From Amycolatopsis sulphurea (GTDB lineage Bacteria > Actinomycetota > Actinomycetes > Mycobacteriales > Pseudonocardiaceae), in the NCBI RefSeq assembly GCF_002564045.1, contig NZ_PDJK01000002.1, forward strand, positions 3,224,001 through 3,288,000: a stretch of DNA of 64,000 nucleotides, given 5' to 3'. The notes beneath the pieces were generated by a model. That model worked only from the letters and a program-made list of their open reading frames with translations, was not told where the DNA came from and did no database searches. Positions 1-8,620 of this stretch are shown here, in pieces (position 1 is the stretch's first letter; every line of letters starts with the position of its first letter). A program made the position numbers and the translations under genes.

Positions 1-1
1 C

Positions 2-610
2 AACAGTTGCCTGGCCGTCAGCAACTACGTCCAGACTCCGGCGAAGGCCGGATATGGCTTCGGTGGCACGGTTCTCACCGCGGGCCTCTACCTTCTCCCG
101 GTCGGCTTGATCATCGCGTTCGGCGGTTCGCTGATGGCTCCGGTCATCCGCGTGATCGGACCGCGAGCGTCCTCTGTGGCGGGTGGCGTGCTGTCCGCGG
201 CCGTCTTCTTCTGGTTCGCCGGGAATCACACCCACACCTGGCAGTACATCGTGGAGATGGCCCTGTTCGGGGTTTCCTACGCGCTGACCTACACCGCTGC
301 CGTCACGAATTACCTGCGTGCCGCACGTCCGGGCGAGGGCGGCATGGTGACCGGCGGAGCGAGGGTGGCGAACACCGCCATCGCCTCTCTGGGCCCGGCG
401 GTCGTGACGGCCTTGCTCACCGCATCGGTCGTCCCCGGCACGAAGATCCCGCAACCCGGCAATTACGACCGTGTCTGGATCTTCTTCGCCGTGTGCGGAC
501 TGGTGATCGCCGGTTTGGCGATGCTGATCAAGAACTCGTCCGTCGACCAGTCACTTCCCACCGACACCCGGATCATCGCCAAACCGGGCACGGCCGAAGC
601 CGGGAAGTGA
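2..610 (+). CDS. MFS transporter, C-terminal part (5' end outside window)
   Basis: The reading frame is open from the left edge, so the gene begins upstream and only about 202 C-terminal residues are seen. They form alternating hydrophobic segments, including a first helix around TVLTAGLYLLPVGLII, a Gly/Ala-rich helix near SVAGGVLSAAVFFWF, and a last helix around IFFAVCGLVIAGLAMLI followed by a short charged cytoplasmic tail. The loop containing RAARPGEGG fits the second half of a 12- or 14-helix major facilitator. A proton-coupled permease or exporter at the inner membrane is likely. The substrate is unknown, but the CoA-ligase and beta-oxidation genes downstream make an organic-acid importer plausible. 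A copy of the MITE-like repeat follows the stop. Confidence 0.75.
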   Translation, partial: NSCLAVSNYVQTPAKAGYGFGGTVLTAGLYLLPVGLIIAFGGSLMAPVIRVIGPRASSVAGGVLSAAVFFWFAGNHTHTWQYIVEMALFGVSYALTYTAAVTNYLRAARPGEGGMVTGGARVANTAIASLGPAVVTALLTASVVPGTKIPQPGNYDRVWIFFAVCGLVIAGLAMLIKNSSVDQSLPTDTRIIAKPGTAEAGK

Positions 611-639
611 TCGTGCCTCACCGCGGCCGGATCGCCGCG

Positions 640-913
640 GCGGCCGACGCAGGTTCCCGGCAAAGTTGGGTCGTGGCCCCGTGATCAGCAGAGTGAGCCG
701 TGGCTGCCGCGTCATCATCGACGGCGCTTGCCCTCTTCGTCGATCACGCCCGGCAGCGGGCGAAGCGGAGGCGTTCGAGATGCGCGACCACCTCGCGCTG
801 TGCGCCGGACCTGTCTCGGGTCTGTGAAGGGCCCCTTCACAGACCTTTCACGGACCTCCGCGGTCGGCGCAGGGGCCCTCACACCGACTTTGCCGACACC
901 CTGGCGGCTGACG
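640..913 (+). repeat. MITE-like repeat, copy A, with flanking duplication
   Basis: The element body runs from about 650 to 903. It begins with a GGTTCCCGGCAAAGTTGG-type end and closes with CCGACTTTGCCGACACCCTG, which is an imperfect inverted copy of the start. It is bordered by near-identical 10-base direct repeats, GCGGCCGACG at 640-649 and GCGGCTGACG at 904-913, as expected for a target-site duplication. Inside lie GTGAAGGGCCCCTTCAC palindromes and a 48-codon GTG-started frame at 692-838. It fills the gap between the transporter and the acyl-CoA ligase. No protein gene is evident here. Confidence 0.8.
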
Positions 914-951
914 GATCACCGCTGGTATTCGCATCTGGAGAGGAGTCGTCC

Positions 952-2580
952 ATGATCGGACTGATGCAGGACCGTCCCCTGAGCCTGCCGCACGTCTTCC
1001 ACCGGGCCGAGATGTTGTTCGCCGACAAGGAGATCGTGACCGCGACCGCGTCGGGTGAGCGTCGCTCCGCCTATGGCGAGTGTTTCGAGCGCGTCCGCGG
1101 GCTCGCGGCCGCGCTCGACCGCCTGGGCGTGCCGGCCGAGGCTCGGGTCGGCACTTTCTGCTCGAATACCCAGACGCACCTGGAGCTGTACTTCGCGGTG
1201 CCGTGCTCGGGGCGCGTGCTGCATACGATCAACATCCGGCTGTTCCCGGACCAGCTCGCGTTCGTCGTGGCCGACGCGCAGGACGACGTCGTGTTCGTCG
1301 ACCGCGCACTCCTGCCCACTTTGTGGCAGGTGGCCGACCGCATGCCGTCGGTACACCACATCGTGGTGATCGACGACGGCTCGAACGAGGCGGTGCCCGA
1401 CGACCCCCGTGTCGTGGACTACGAGACGTTGCTCGCCGGCGGACCCCCGCACTCGGGCCGGTTCGTGATCGACGACGAGAATTCGGCGGCGGCGCTGTGC
1501 TACACCTCGGGGACGACCGGTGACCCGAAGGGAGTGCTCTACTCACACCGCTCGATGATGCTCCACTCGCTGACCAGTCTCGCCGCCGACGTGCTGGCCA
1601 TCGGCGAACGCGACCGCGTGCAACCCGTGGTACCGATGTTTCATGTCAACGCCTGGGGGCTGCCCTACACGTCGGTCCTTGCCGGGGCGAACCTGGTCCT
1701 GCCCGGCACCCAGACCGCTCCCGGCGAATTGCTGGCGCAGATCGAACGTCACCGGGTGACGATCAGCGCCGGCGTCCCGACGATCTGGATGGGTGCGCTG
1801 CCGCTGCTGCACGAGCACGATCTCAGCAGCCTGCGCATGGTGCTCTGCGGCGGCGCCGCGGTACCGCAGAGCCTGTCCGAGGGCTGGCGCGCGGCGATCG
1901 GGCTGCCGATCACCCAGGCCTGGGGGATGACCGAGACCAGTCCGATCTGCACGGTGGGCGTGTTGCGCGGTGCGGACAACGAGCTGGACGACGAGGAGCG
2001 CGCCCGGCTGCGTGCGACGCAGGGACGGCCCGTGCCCTTGTTCGACCTGCGCCTGGTCAACCCCGAGACGGGCGCGGAGCAACCATGGGACGGGGTCTCG
2101 GCGGGCGAGCTGCAGGCGGCAGGGCCGTGGATCGCGTCGGGATACCTCAATGGGTCCGGCGCGGACGGTTTCACCGAGGACGGCTGGTTGCGAACCGGTG
2201 ACATCGCGACCGTCGATCCCGGCGGCTACCTGAACCTCGTCGACCGCACGAAGGACCTCGTGAAGTCCGGGGGCGAGTGGATCTCCTCGGTCACCCTCGA
2301 GAACCACATCATGGGACACCCCGCCGTGGCCGAGGCGGCCGTGGTCGCGAAGCCCGACCCGCGCTGGTCCGAACGCCCGGTGGCCTTCGTCGTCCCCCGT
2401 GACGGTGCTCGGCTCACGATGGACGAGGTGCTGGCGCACCTGCGGCCACTGGTGCCGAAGTGGTGGCTGCCGGACGACGTGCACTTCGTCGACGCCCTGC
2501 CCAAGACCGGGACCGGGAAGTTCGCCAAACGCGTCCTGCGCGCGCGGCTCGACGCGATCGTGCCCGAGGAGAGCACCTGA
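952..2580 (+). CDS. Fatty-acid/carboxylate-CoA ligase (AMP-binding, ANL superfamily)
   Basis: A 542-residue adenylate-forming enzyme that activates a carboxylic acid to its acyl-AMP and then the CoA thioester. The ATP-binding P-loop YTSGTTGDPKGV lies at about residues 184-195, the substrate-pocket motif GMTETSP near 325, the hinge region GWLRTGD at about 411, and the C-terminal catalytic lysine in KTGTGKFAKR near 522. The length matches medium/long-chain FadD or AlkK-type ligases. I chose ATG 952 because GAGAGGAG precedes it at 938; the frame stays open upstream, but that stretch belongs to the repeat. The stop overlaps an ATG (2580) of a 17-codon frame cut by the next repeat copy. The gene is flanked by directly oriented repeats A and B. 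Confidence 0.88.
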   Translation: MIGLMQDRPLSLPHVFHRAEMLFADKEIVTATASGERRSAYGECFERVRGLAAALDRLGVPAEARVGTFCSNTQTHLELYFAVPCSGRVLHTINIRLFPDQLAFVVADAQDDVVFVDRALLPTLWQVADRMPSVHHIVVIDDGSNEAVPDDPRVVDYETLLAGGPPHSGRFVIDDENSAAALCYTSGTTGDPKGVLYSHRSMMLHSLTSLAADVLAIGERDRVQPVVPMFHVNAWGLPYTSVLAGANLVLPGTQTAPGELLAQIERHRVTISAGVPTIWMGALPLLHEHDLSSLRMVLCGGAAVPQSLSEGWRAAIGLPITQAWGMTETSPICTVGVLRGADNELDDEERARLRATQGRPVPLFDLRLVNPETGAEQPWDGVSAGELQAAGPWIASGYLNGSGADGFTEDGWLRTGDIATVDPGGYLNLVDRTKDLVKSGGEWISSVTLENHIMGHPAVAEAAVVAKPDPRWSERPVAFVVPRDGARLTMDEVLAHLRPLVPKWWLPDDVHFVDALPKTGTGKFAKRVLRARLDAIVPEEST

Positions 2581-2595
2581 TGACCGACCCGCACC

Positions 2596-2895
2596 ACGTC
2601 TTCGCCCGGGTCCCGGCAAAGTTGGTCGAGGACCCGTGATCAGCAGAGTGCCGTGGCTGCCGCGTCATCCATCGACGGCGCCTGCCCTCTCGATCGATTG
2701 CGCCCGGCTGCGGGCGAAGCGGAGGTGTTCGAGATGCCCGATCACCTCGTGGTGTGCGCCGGACCTGTCTCGGGTCTGTGAAGGGGCCCTTCACGGACTC
2801 TGAGTCTGTGAAGGGCCCCTTCACAGACCTTCACGGACCTCCGCAGTCTGCGCAGGGTCCCTCACGCCGACTTTGCCGACACCCTGACGTCTTCG
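2596..2895 (+). repeat. MITE-like repeat, copy B, with 9-base flanking duplication
   Basis: Body about 2605-2886, in the same orientation as copy A. The ends are GGGTCCCGGCAAAGTTGG and CCGACTTTGCCGACACCCTG, which form terminal inverted repeats. ACGTCTTCG occurs exactly on both sides (2596-2604 and 2887-2895). It carries two tandem GTGAAGGGGCCCTTCAC-type palindromes around 2778-2825, which could act as a bidirectional terminator between the convergent ligase and SDR genes. The internal small frame seen in copies A, C and D is broken here by a net one-base deletion. There is nothing else in this interval. Confidence 0.82.
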
Positions 2896-2947
2896 TGACC
2901 GGTCAAGCCCGTCCGGCGAGGTGAAGGTCGTGCCGACCAACCGGCAG

Positions 2948-3688
2948 TCAGGGTGCGATCCGCAGCGCTCCGTCGAGTCGGATGACCTCCCCGTTGAGCA
3001 TGGGGTTGGCCGCGATGTGCAGCGCGAGCGCGGCGAACTCGGCGGGACGGCCGAGGCGGTGCGGATGCGGGACCTGATCCGTGACCCGTCGCGACGACTC
3101 CGGGTGCACCTGAGACAGGATGGGCGTGTCGAAGATACCCGGTGCGATACTGACTACCCTGATGCGCCGGGAGGCCAGGTCGCGGGCGGCGTGCAGGGTC
3201 AGGCTGGCCACACCGCCTTTGGACGTCGCGTAGGCGACGTGCCCCGCCGGCGCCTCGAAGGCTTCCGCGGATGCGGTGGTGACGACGACCCCACGCTCTT
3301 CGTTGACGATCGGGTTGTGCTGCATCCGTTCGGCTGCGAGCCGCAGGACGTTGAAGGTACCGACCAAGTTGACTTCGACGATCGACCGGAACCGGTCCAG
3401 GGACAGCGGTGAGCCCGACAGGTCGATGAGGCGCCCGGGGCTCCCCACGACCCCGGCGCAATGGACCACGAGCCGAAGTGGCGCGAAGCCTTCCGCCGCG
3501 TCCAAGGCGGTACGCACATCCCGATCGTCGAGCACATCGCAGGCCAGGGCCGTCACGCCCGCGACGGGCTTGGGGCTGAGATCCGCGGCCACCACGTGAA
3601 AGCCGTTCGCGGCGAGCAGTTCCGCGGTGGCGCGGCCAAGGCCCGAAGCGCCTCCGGTGACGAGTGCCGACCGTGGGACGGATGCCAT
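2948..3688 (-). CDS. Short-chain dehydrogenase/reductase (SDR)
   Basis: A classical 246-residue SDR. The Rossmann dinucleotide motif TGGASGLG is at residues 11-18, followed by the acidic residue in AADLS that usually favours NAD(H). The HCAGV segment corresponds to the NNAG motif near 76-80. Active-site Asn107, Ser140 and the YATSK pair Tyr153/Lys157 are in place. Family knowledge suggests oxidation or reduction of a hydroxyacyl or cyclic alcohol intermediate in the cytoplasm. The surrounding CoA-ligase, acyl-CoA dehydrogenase and crotonase genes suggest a 3-hydroxyacyl-CoA step. It is transcribed divergently from the TetR gene, which probably controls it. Confidence 0.85.
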   Translation of the reverse strand: MASVPRSALVTGGASGLGRATAELLAANGFHVVAADLSPKPVAGVTALACDVLDDRDVRTALDAAEGFAPLRLVVHCAGVVGSPGRLIDLSGSPLSLDRFRSIVEVNLVGTFNVLRLAAERMQHNPIVNEERGVVVTTASAEAFEAPAGHVAYATSKGGVASLTLHAARDLASRRIRVVSIAPGIFDTPILSQVHPESSRRVTDQVPHPHRLGRPAEFAALALHIAANPMLNGEVIRLDGALRIAP

Positions 3689-3841
3689 CTCGATCTCCTC
3701 CCCACCCGGGTGGGACCTGGCTCAGGCGCTTCAATGCCGGGATCATCAGACCACAGGCGCGTGCCACCTCGTCCTCGCCGGTGTTCACGATCCGGTGTCG
3801 GCCGGGGTGGTGACCGCGCCGATGCCCGACCTGAGATCTGG

Positions 3842-3853
3842 CCGACTGGTCGG
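3842..3853. promoter_or_regulatory. Candidate TetR operator (CCGAC-TG-GTCGG)
   Basis: A perfect 5-base inverted repeat with a 2-base spacer lies 12 bases before the GTG start of the TetR gene, inside the divergent SDR/TetR promoter region. Location and symmetry fit an autoregulatory site. No other evidence is available. Confidence 0.4.
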
Positions 3854-3864
3854 TAGTTGCTAGG

Positions 3865-4545
3865 GTGTGGAAGATGTCCAGCGGCACGGGGACGAGCGGG
3901 GGTCGGATGCCGGCACGACGATCGACCGGAGCCCGGTCGGCCAAGCGTCAGCGGCAGATCAGTGACGCCGCGGCCAAGTTGTTCAAGGCGAACGGGTACG
4001 TCAACACCTCGATGCAGGACCTCGCCGACGAAGTCGGCATTCTCAAGCCGAGCCTGTACTACCACATTCGCTCCAAAGAGGACCTGCTGTACGAGATCTT
4101 CGCCGAGATCCACGAGGACGTCCAGCGGATCATGGCCGAGATCGACGAGCAGGATGATCTCGACGCCTCGGCGAAGCTGCGGCTGTGGGCGCGGCTCCAT
4201 GTTCAGCACGCGATCACCCATCGGGAGAAGATCGCCGTCTTCTTTCAGGAGGTCGGCTCGCTGAGTCCGGAGCGCATGGCGCCGATCATGGTCATGCGCC
4301 AGGCGTATGAGCGGTTCGTCCTCTCGCTGATCCAGGGCGAGCAGCTCAGCGGCAAGATCGATCAGTCCCTTGACGCCAAGCAGCTGTCGTTGCTGGCGTT
4401 CGGCGTCCTCAACTGGATGCACACGTGGTACCAGCCCCGTGGTGGCGCGGCCGGCGACGACAAGCTCGCGGACCTGTGTGCCGACTTCATTCTCGGCGGG
4501 CTGCACAGCGTCGCGTCGCCCGGCGGGAAACTGTCGCCGCGGTAG
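3865..4545 (+). CDS. TetR/AcrR-family transcriptional regulator
   Basis: Up to 226 residues. The N-terminal helix-turn-helix covers about residues 32-75, including ISDAAAKLFKANGYVNTSM, DLADEVGILKPSLYYHIRSK and the ensuing EDLLYEIF helix. The C-terminal half is an all-helical ligand-binding domain resembling KstR2/FadR-type TetR proteins that sense acyl-CoAs (family resemblance only). GTG 3865, ATG 3874 and ATG 3907 are all possible starts; the HTH is complete with any of them. It is divergent from the SDR gene and separated from it by a 12-base palindrome, so it probably regulates this catabolic gene group. Confidence 0.87.
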   Translation: MWKMSSGTGTSGGRMPARRSTGARSAKRQRQISDAAAKLFKANGYVNTSMQDLADEVGILKPSLYYHIRSKEDLLYEIFAEIHEDVQRIMAEIDEQDDLDASAKLRLWARLHVQHAITHREKIAVFFQEVGSLSPERMAPIMVMRQAYERFVLSLIQGEQLSGKIDQSLDAKQLSLLAFGVLNWMHTWYQPRGGAAGDDKLADLCADFILGGLHSVASPGGKLSPR

Positions 4546-4558
4546 CGCCTGCCGGTAG

Positions 4559-5584
4559 TCAGCCCGTCGTCGAAGCACGCATCAGCGCGTGGCCCAGGTG
4601 GATGAGCTTTTCGGCCTTCCTGCCCAGCCGCCCGGCAGCGGCGCTCGCGGACCGCGGGTCGACCAGCCACCTCTGGTGCACGCCTTGGATGATGATGGCC
4701 AGGCGCCAGTAGGCGAGCACCCTGAAGTACCCGAGGCTGGCCAGGTCCCGTCCCGACTGCGCCGCGTACGCCTCCACGATGTCAGCTTGGCCGGCGAAGC
4801 CTGGTTCAAGCGTGAGGTCGTCGTCGGTGGCCGGATGTACGCCCGGCTCGTCGGGCCAGTAGGCGAGCAGGGTGCCGAGGTCGGCGAGCGGGTCTCCCAG
4901 GGTGCACAGTTCCCAGTCCAGCACACCCGATACAGACCCCGTTGGATCGAGAAGCACGTTGCCCAGGCTGTAGTCACCGTGGACGATCTGATGCTCGGCC
5001 TGTGGTGGCATGCGCAGCTTCAGGTATCGCGTGATCTCGTCGACCTCCCGGTCGGTGGCGTTGCCGATCGCGGTCCACTTCGGGGCCCACCGGTTGATCT
5101 GGCGTTCGGCGTAGCTCGTACGCGGGCCGATGTGGTCGAGTCCGCACTGTTGCGGATCGAGAGCGTGAATCCCCGCCAGGCGCTCCGCCAGCGAGGGTCC
5201 GACCCGGGCGCGGACGTCGAGGGGCAACAGGCGCGCGTCGTCGATGGAGTCCATGACGGCCCCGGCGAGATGCGCCATCACGAGGAACGGCGCACCCGCC
5301 ACCGACGCGTCGGTACACAGCGCCACCGGGGATGGCACCGGTACGTCGGTCGCGGCGAGTCCCGTCAGGATGTCGAACTCGCGCTTCACATAGCGCGCGG
5401 AGCCGTCGTCCGAGCGTGGTGGATGCCGCAGCACGAGATCGGGAAGCGAGCCCTCGGTGGTGAGCAGGTAGGTCAGGTTCGAGTTGCCCTCGCCCAGCCT
5501 GCGTGAGCTGACCCGGTGTCCCAGCGCGATCCCTTGTTCGCCAAGCCAGCGCTGCGCCGCATCGAGGTCGAACACCGCCGTCAT
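4559..5584 (-). CDS. Aminoglycoside-phosphotransferase-fold kinase (ACAD10/11-associated type)
   Basis: A 341-residue APH/choline-kinase-fold protein. The catalytic loop HGDYSLGN is at residues 202-209 and the metal-binding VLDWE around Asp223. The ATP-binding half begins with the Gly-rich GEGNSNLTYL at 31-40. In bacteria this subgroup is usually paired with an acyl-CoA dehydrogenase, and in animals the two are fused as ACAD10/11, where 4-hydroxyacyl-CoAs are phosphorylated and then eliminated. Here its start codon overlaps the stop of the acyl-CoA dehydrogenase gene by four bases, which fits that partnership and not antibiotic resistance. Confidence 0.85.
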   Translation of the reverse strand: MTAVFDLDAAQRWLGEQGIALGHRVSSRRLGEGNSNLTYLLTTEGSLPDLVLRHPPRSDDGSARYVKREFDILTGLAATDVPVPSPVALCTDASVAGAPFLVMAHLAGAVMDSIDDARLLPLDVRARVGPSLAERLAGIHALDPQQCGLDHIGPRTSYAERQINRWAPKWTAIGNATDREVDEITRYLKLRMPPQAEHQIVHGDYSLGNVLLDPTGSVSGVLDWELCTLGDPLADLGTLLAYWPDEPGVHPATDDDLTLEPGFAGQADIVEAYAAQSGRDLASLGYFRVLAYWRLAIIIQGVHQRWLVDPRSASAAAGRLGRKAEKLIHLGHALMRASTTG

Positions 5585-6795
5585 GCGTCCTGCTTCGACC
5601 GGGACCGGATCTCATGGCGCGCGATCGCCATCCGATGCACCTCATCGGGACCGTCGACGATCCGCATCGTCCGCAGATGTGCCCAAAGTTCGGCCAGGAT
5701 CGTGTCGTCGGACACTCCGGCGCCCCCGTGGATCTGGATGGCCTGGTCGACGACGCGCAGTGCGACCTCAGGCGCCGCCACCTTGATCGCGGCGACCTTG
5801 GACGCCGCTTGCTTGTATCCCACCGTGTCCATCAGCCAGGCCGCTTCCAACGTCAGCAGGCGGACCATGTCGATGTCGATCCGCGCCTGGGCGATCCAGT
5901 CTCCTACGTTCGCCCGCTCCGCGAGCGCGGCACCGAAGGTGGACCGCGCCACCGCTCGATCGATCATCATCTCCAGGGCTCGTTCGGCCGCGCCGATCGT
6001 GCGCATGCAGTGGTGGATCCGGCCCGGTCCGAGACGACCCTGGGCGATGGCGAATCCGTCGCCTTCGCCGCCGATCAGGTTCGATGCCGGCACCCGGACG
6101 TCGCGGAACTCGATCTCGCCGTGGCCCTCCCGGTGCCGGTAGCCGAACACGGGGAGGTTGCGCAGCACGGTGAGGCCTTCGGTGCCCATGGGGACGATGA
6201 TCTGGCTCTGCTGCCGGTGACGCGGGCCGTCATCACTCGTGCGGCCCATCACGATCAGGAACGCGCAGCGAGGATCCAGCGCTCCGGAGGTCCACCACTT
6301 CCGGCCGTTGAGAACGTACTCGTCCCCGTCGCGCACGAACCTCATCGCGATGTTCGTGGCGTCGGAGCTGGCCCGGTCGGGCTCGGTCATCGCGAAGGCC
6401 GACCTGATCGTTCCGTCGAGCAGTGGCTCCAGCCACTGCTTCTTCTGCTCGGGGCTGCCGTACTTCGCGAGCAGTTCCATGTTGCCCGAGTCGGGCGGTG
6501 AACAGTTGCAGGCCTCCGAGGCGAGCACGCTCCGTCCCATGATCTCGGCCAGCGGTGCGTACTCATGCACCGTCAGTGCGGCCCCATGCTCGGAATCCGG
6601 GAGAAAGAGGTTCCATAGACCGCGAGCGCGGGCTTCGCGCTTGAGCTCCTCCAGGACCGCCGCCACGTGATGCGGATCGCCGGCCTCCGCCATCTGTGCG
6701 GCGTAGGTGGCCTCGCTCGGATAGACGCACTCGTCCATGAAGGTGAGCAGGCGGTGCTGCGCATCGGCCACTCGTGTGCTGAACGAAAAATCCAT
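5581..6795 (-). CDS. Acyl-CoA dehydrogenase (ACAD11-like)
   Basis: A 404-residue FAD enzyme of the acyl-CoA dehydrogenase fold. The central beta-domain signature AMTEPDRASSDATNI is near residue 130, the later IHGGAGVSDD motif near 352, and GPDEVHRMAIARHE close to the C-terminus. The length and the ASSDA motif fit the 400-residue ACAD10/11-like class more than short-chain ACADs. It should oxidise an acyl-CoA to an enoyl-CoA and pass electrons to ETF. It is the first gene of a two-gene minus-strand operon with the phosphotransferase-fold kinase. The gene is divergent from the second CoA ligase. A symmetric sequence around 6972-6984 could be a shared TetR-type operator. Confidence 0.88.
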   Translation of the reverse strand: MDFSFSTRVADAQHRLLTFMDECVYPSEATYAAQMAEAGDPHHVAAVLEELKREARARGLWNLFLPDSEHGAALTVHEYAPLAEIMGRSVLASEACNCSPPDSGNMELLAKYGSPEQKKQWLEPLLDGTIRSAFAMTEPDRASSDATNIAMRFVRDGDEYVLNGRKWWTSGALDPRCAFLIVMGRTSDDGPRHRQQSQIIVPMGTEGLTVLRNLPVFGYRHREGHGEIEFRDVRVPASNLIGGEGDGFAIAQGRLGPGRIHHCMRTIGAAERALEMMIDRAVARSTFGAALAERANVGDWIAQARIDIDMVRLLTLEAAWLMDTVGYKQAASKVAAIKVAAPEVALRVVDQAIQIHGGAGVSDDTILAELWAHLRTMRIVDGPDEVHRMAIARHEIRSRSKQDA

Positions 6796-7003
6796 GTCCT
6801 GCTTCCTGTTCTCCGTGGCGATGGCGTGGTCGGCCGACCTCTGTCCCGACTACTCGGAAGTCTGAATATCGAGGCGGCCGGACGGTGTCGAGCGGGGCTC
6901 GGTGTCCTCGCGCCGGCTCCCGGCTTGCCGGAGCGATGGAGTCTGGCGCCCGCTTCGAGAGTACCGTATTCTAACCGTCGGGTAGGTTGGAAATGGAGGA
7001 CAG

Positions 7004-8620
7004 GTGAGGGGAACTCGGTACCCTGAGCCGTGGGTCGGCGACGGTTATCGCCGGAGCGGGGCGTGGGCGGATCTTGTCCTTGTCGGCGCGCTGGACGAGG
7101 CCGCGCGGAAGTGGCCGGACAGATTCGCCGCCGTGGATGCTCAAGGTCCAGTGACGTTCGCCGAGTTGCACGCGGCCGCGGCGCGGCTGGCTCGCGCGAT
7201 GGCCGATGCGGGTGCGGTCGCGGGCGATGTCGTCTCGGTGCAGTTGCCCAACGGCCGCGAGGCGCTCGCCTACGTGTGGGCCGCGCTCTCGCTCGGCGCC
7301 GTGGTCAACCCGATCGTGCCGATCTATCGCGGTCACGAGCTCTCGCAGATTCTCGACGAAGCCGTCCCCAGGTTCGTGGTGGCGCCGGTGACGCATCGTG
7401 GCCGCGACTACCGGGAGGTCTACGCGGACCTGCCGGTGCCGGCCCGCACCGAGATCCGGCACGTCGAACTGGGCGCACCACTGGACACGGCCCCCGCGAC
7501 GATGCCGAAGGCAGGGAGGATCGACGCCGACGACATCGCGCTGCTGCTCTACACCTCCGGGACGACCGCGTCGCCCAAGGGAGTTCTGCACAGCCACAAC
7601 ACGTTGCGGTACGAGGTCTTCTCACAGGCGGCCATCTACGAGCTGACCGAGGACGATGTCGTCTTCATGCCCTCGCCCGTCACGCACATCACGGGCTTCC
7701 TGTGGGGTTGCCTCGCGCCGGTGCTGCTGGGACTTCGTGTGGTCTTTCAGGACCAGTGGAGCGCGGAGACTGCGTGGCGGTTGATCCGAGAGCAGAAGGC
7801 GACCTTCACGATGGTCTCGGCCCCGTTCATCAGGGACCTCACCGAATCGGCTTCGGCCCCGGCCAGTCCGCTCAGCCATGTACGCGTCGTCGCCTGCGGG
7901 GGTGCCGACATGAGCGCCGAGCTGATCGCCTCGGCAGAAGCATCGATCGGGCCGACCTACCGTCTGTACGGAGCGTCGGAGTGCCCCTCGGCCGTAGCCC
8001 AATGGCCGAGCAGTCTTGCGGGGAAACGCGCGGTCAGCGATGGATACCCGTTCGGGTCGACCACGGTCAAAGTGATCGATGAGGAGGAGGTCGCGCTCAC
8101 GCCCGGGAGGCAAGGGCAGGTCGTGTGGCGAGGCCCGGACATGTTCCTCGGCTACCTCGATGCCGAACAGAACACCGGGGCGTTCACTTCGGACGGGTTC
8201 GGTCGAAGTGGCGACCTGGGAGTGCTGGCCGAGGACGGATCACTGCGAATCTCCGGCCGGGTAAAGGACATCATCAACCGTTCCGGCGAAAAATTCAGCG
8301 CGCGCGACATCGAGGAAGCGCTGGGGACGCACCCGCGGATCGCCGAGGTCGCGGTCGTCGCCTCGCCGGACCCGCGGACCGGCGAGCTGGTGTGCGCCTA
8401 CCTCATTCCGCTGGGCAACGGACCGACCTTGGCCGACGTGCGCGAACACCTGCTCGCTCAAGGACTGGCCACGCAAAAGATCCCCGAACGCCTGGTCGTC
8501 GTGAGCGATCTCCCGCGCACGCCCAGCGGAAAGGTGCAGAAGAACGTTCTGCGGCAGTGGGAGTGGGCGCCGGGCGATCGGATCGGGCATCTCCGGAGAA
8601 GCGAGGAAAGGAAGAGATGA
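7004..8620 (+). CDS. Acyl/aryl-CoA ligase (AMP-binding, cyclohexanecarboxylate-type)
   Basis: A 538-residue ANL-superfamily ligase. The P-loop YTSGTTASPKGV is at about residues 183-194, the adenine-pocket region LYGASECPSAV near 324, a GRSGDLGVLAEDG hinge segment near 404, and the C-terminal lysine in RTPSGKVQKNVLR near 509. Similarity in layout to AliA-type cyclohexanecarboxylate ligases is suggestive only. The start is GTG 7004 with GGAGG just upstream. The stop overlaps the ATG of the next enoyl-CoA hydratase by four bases, so the two are translationally coupled. Confidence 0.86.
   Translation: MRGTRYPEPWVGDGYRRSGAWADLVLVGALDEAARKWPDRFAAVDAQGPVTFAELHAAAARLARAMADAGAVAGDVVSVQLPNGREALAYVWAALSLGAVVNPIVPIYRGHELSQILDEAVPRFVVAPVTHRGRDYREVYADLPVPARTEIRHVELGAPLDTAPATMPKAGRIDADDIALLLYTSGTTASPKGVLHSHNTLRYEVFSQAAIYELTEDDVVFMPSPVTHITGFLWGCLAPVLLGLRVVFQDQWSAETAWRLIREQKATFTMVSAPFIRDLTESASAPASPLSHVRVVACGGADMSAELIASAEASIGPTYRLYGASECPSAVAQWPSSLAGKRAVSDGYPFGSTTVKVIDEEEVALTPGRQGQVVWRGPDMFLGYLDAEQNTGAFTSDGFGRSGDLGVLAEDGSLRISGRVKDIINRSGEKFSARDIEEALGTHPRIAEVAVVASPDPRTGELVCAYLIPLGNGPTLADVREHLLAQGLATQKIPERLVVVSDLPRTPSGKVQKNVLRQWEWAPGDRIGHLRRSEERKR

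Noticed and set aside
700-951. An upstream in-frame extension of the first CoA ligase (84 codons)
   Set aside because: It consists of MITE-like repeat DNA, and ATG 952 has a good ribosome-binding site and the family N-terminus.
4559-5584. An aminoglycoside resistance gene
   Set aside because: The fold matches, but the stop/start overlap with an acyl-CoA dehydrogenase and the ACAD10/11 parallel favour a catabolic kinase.
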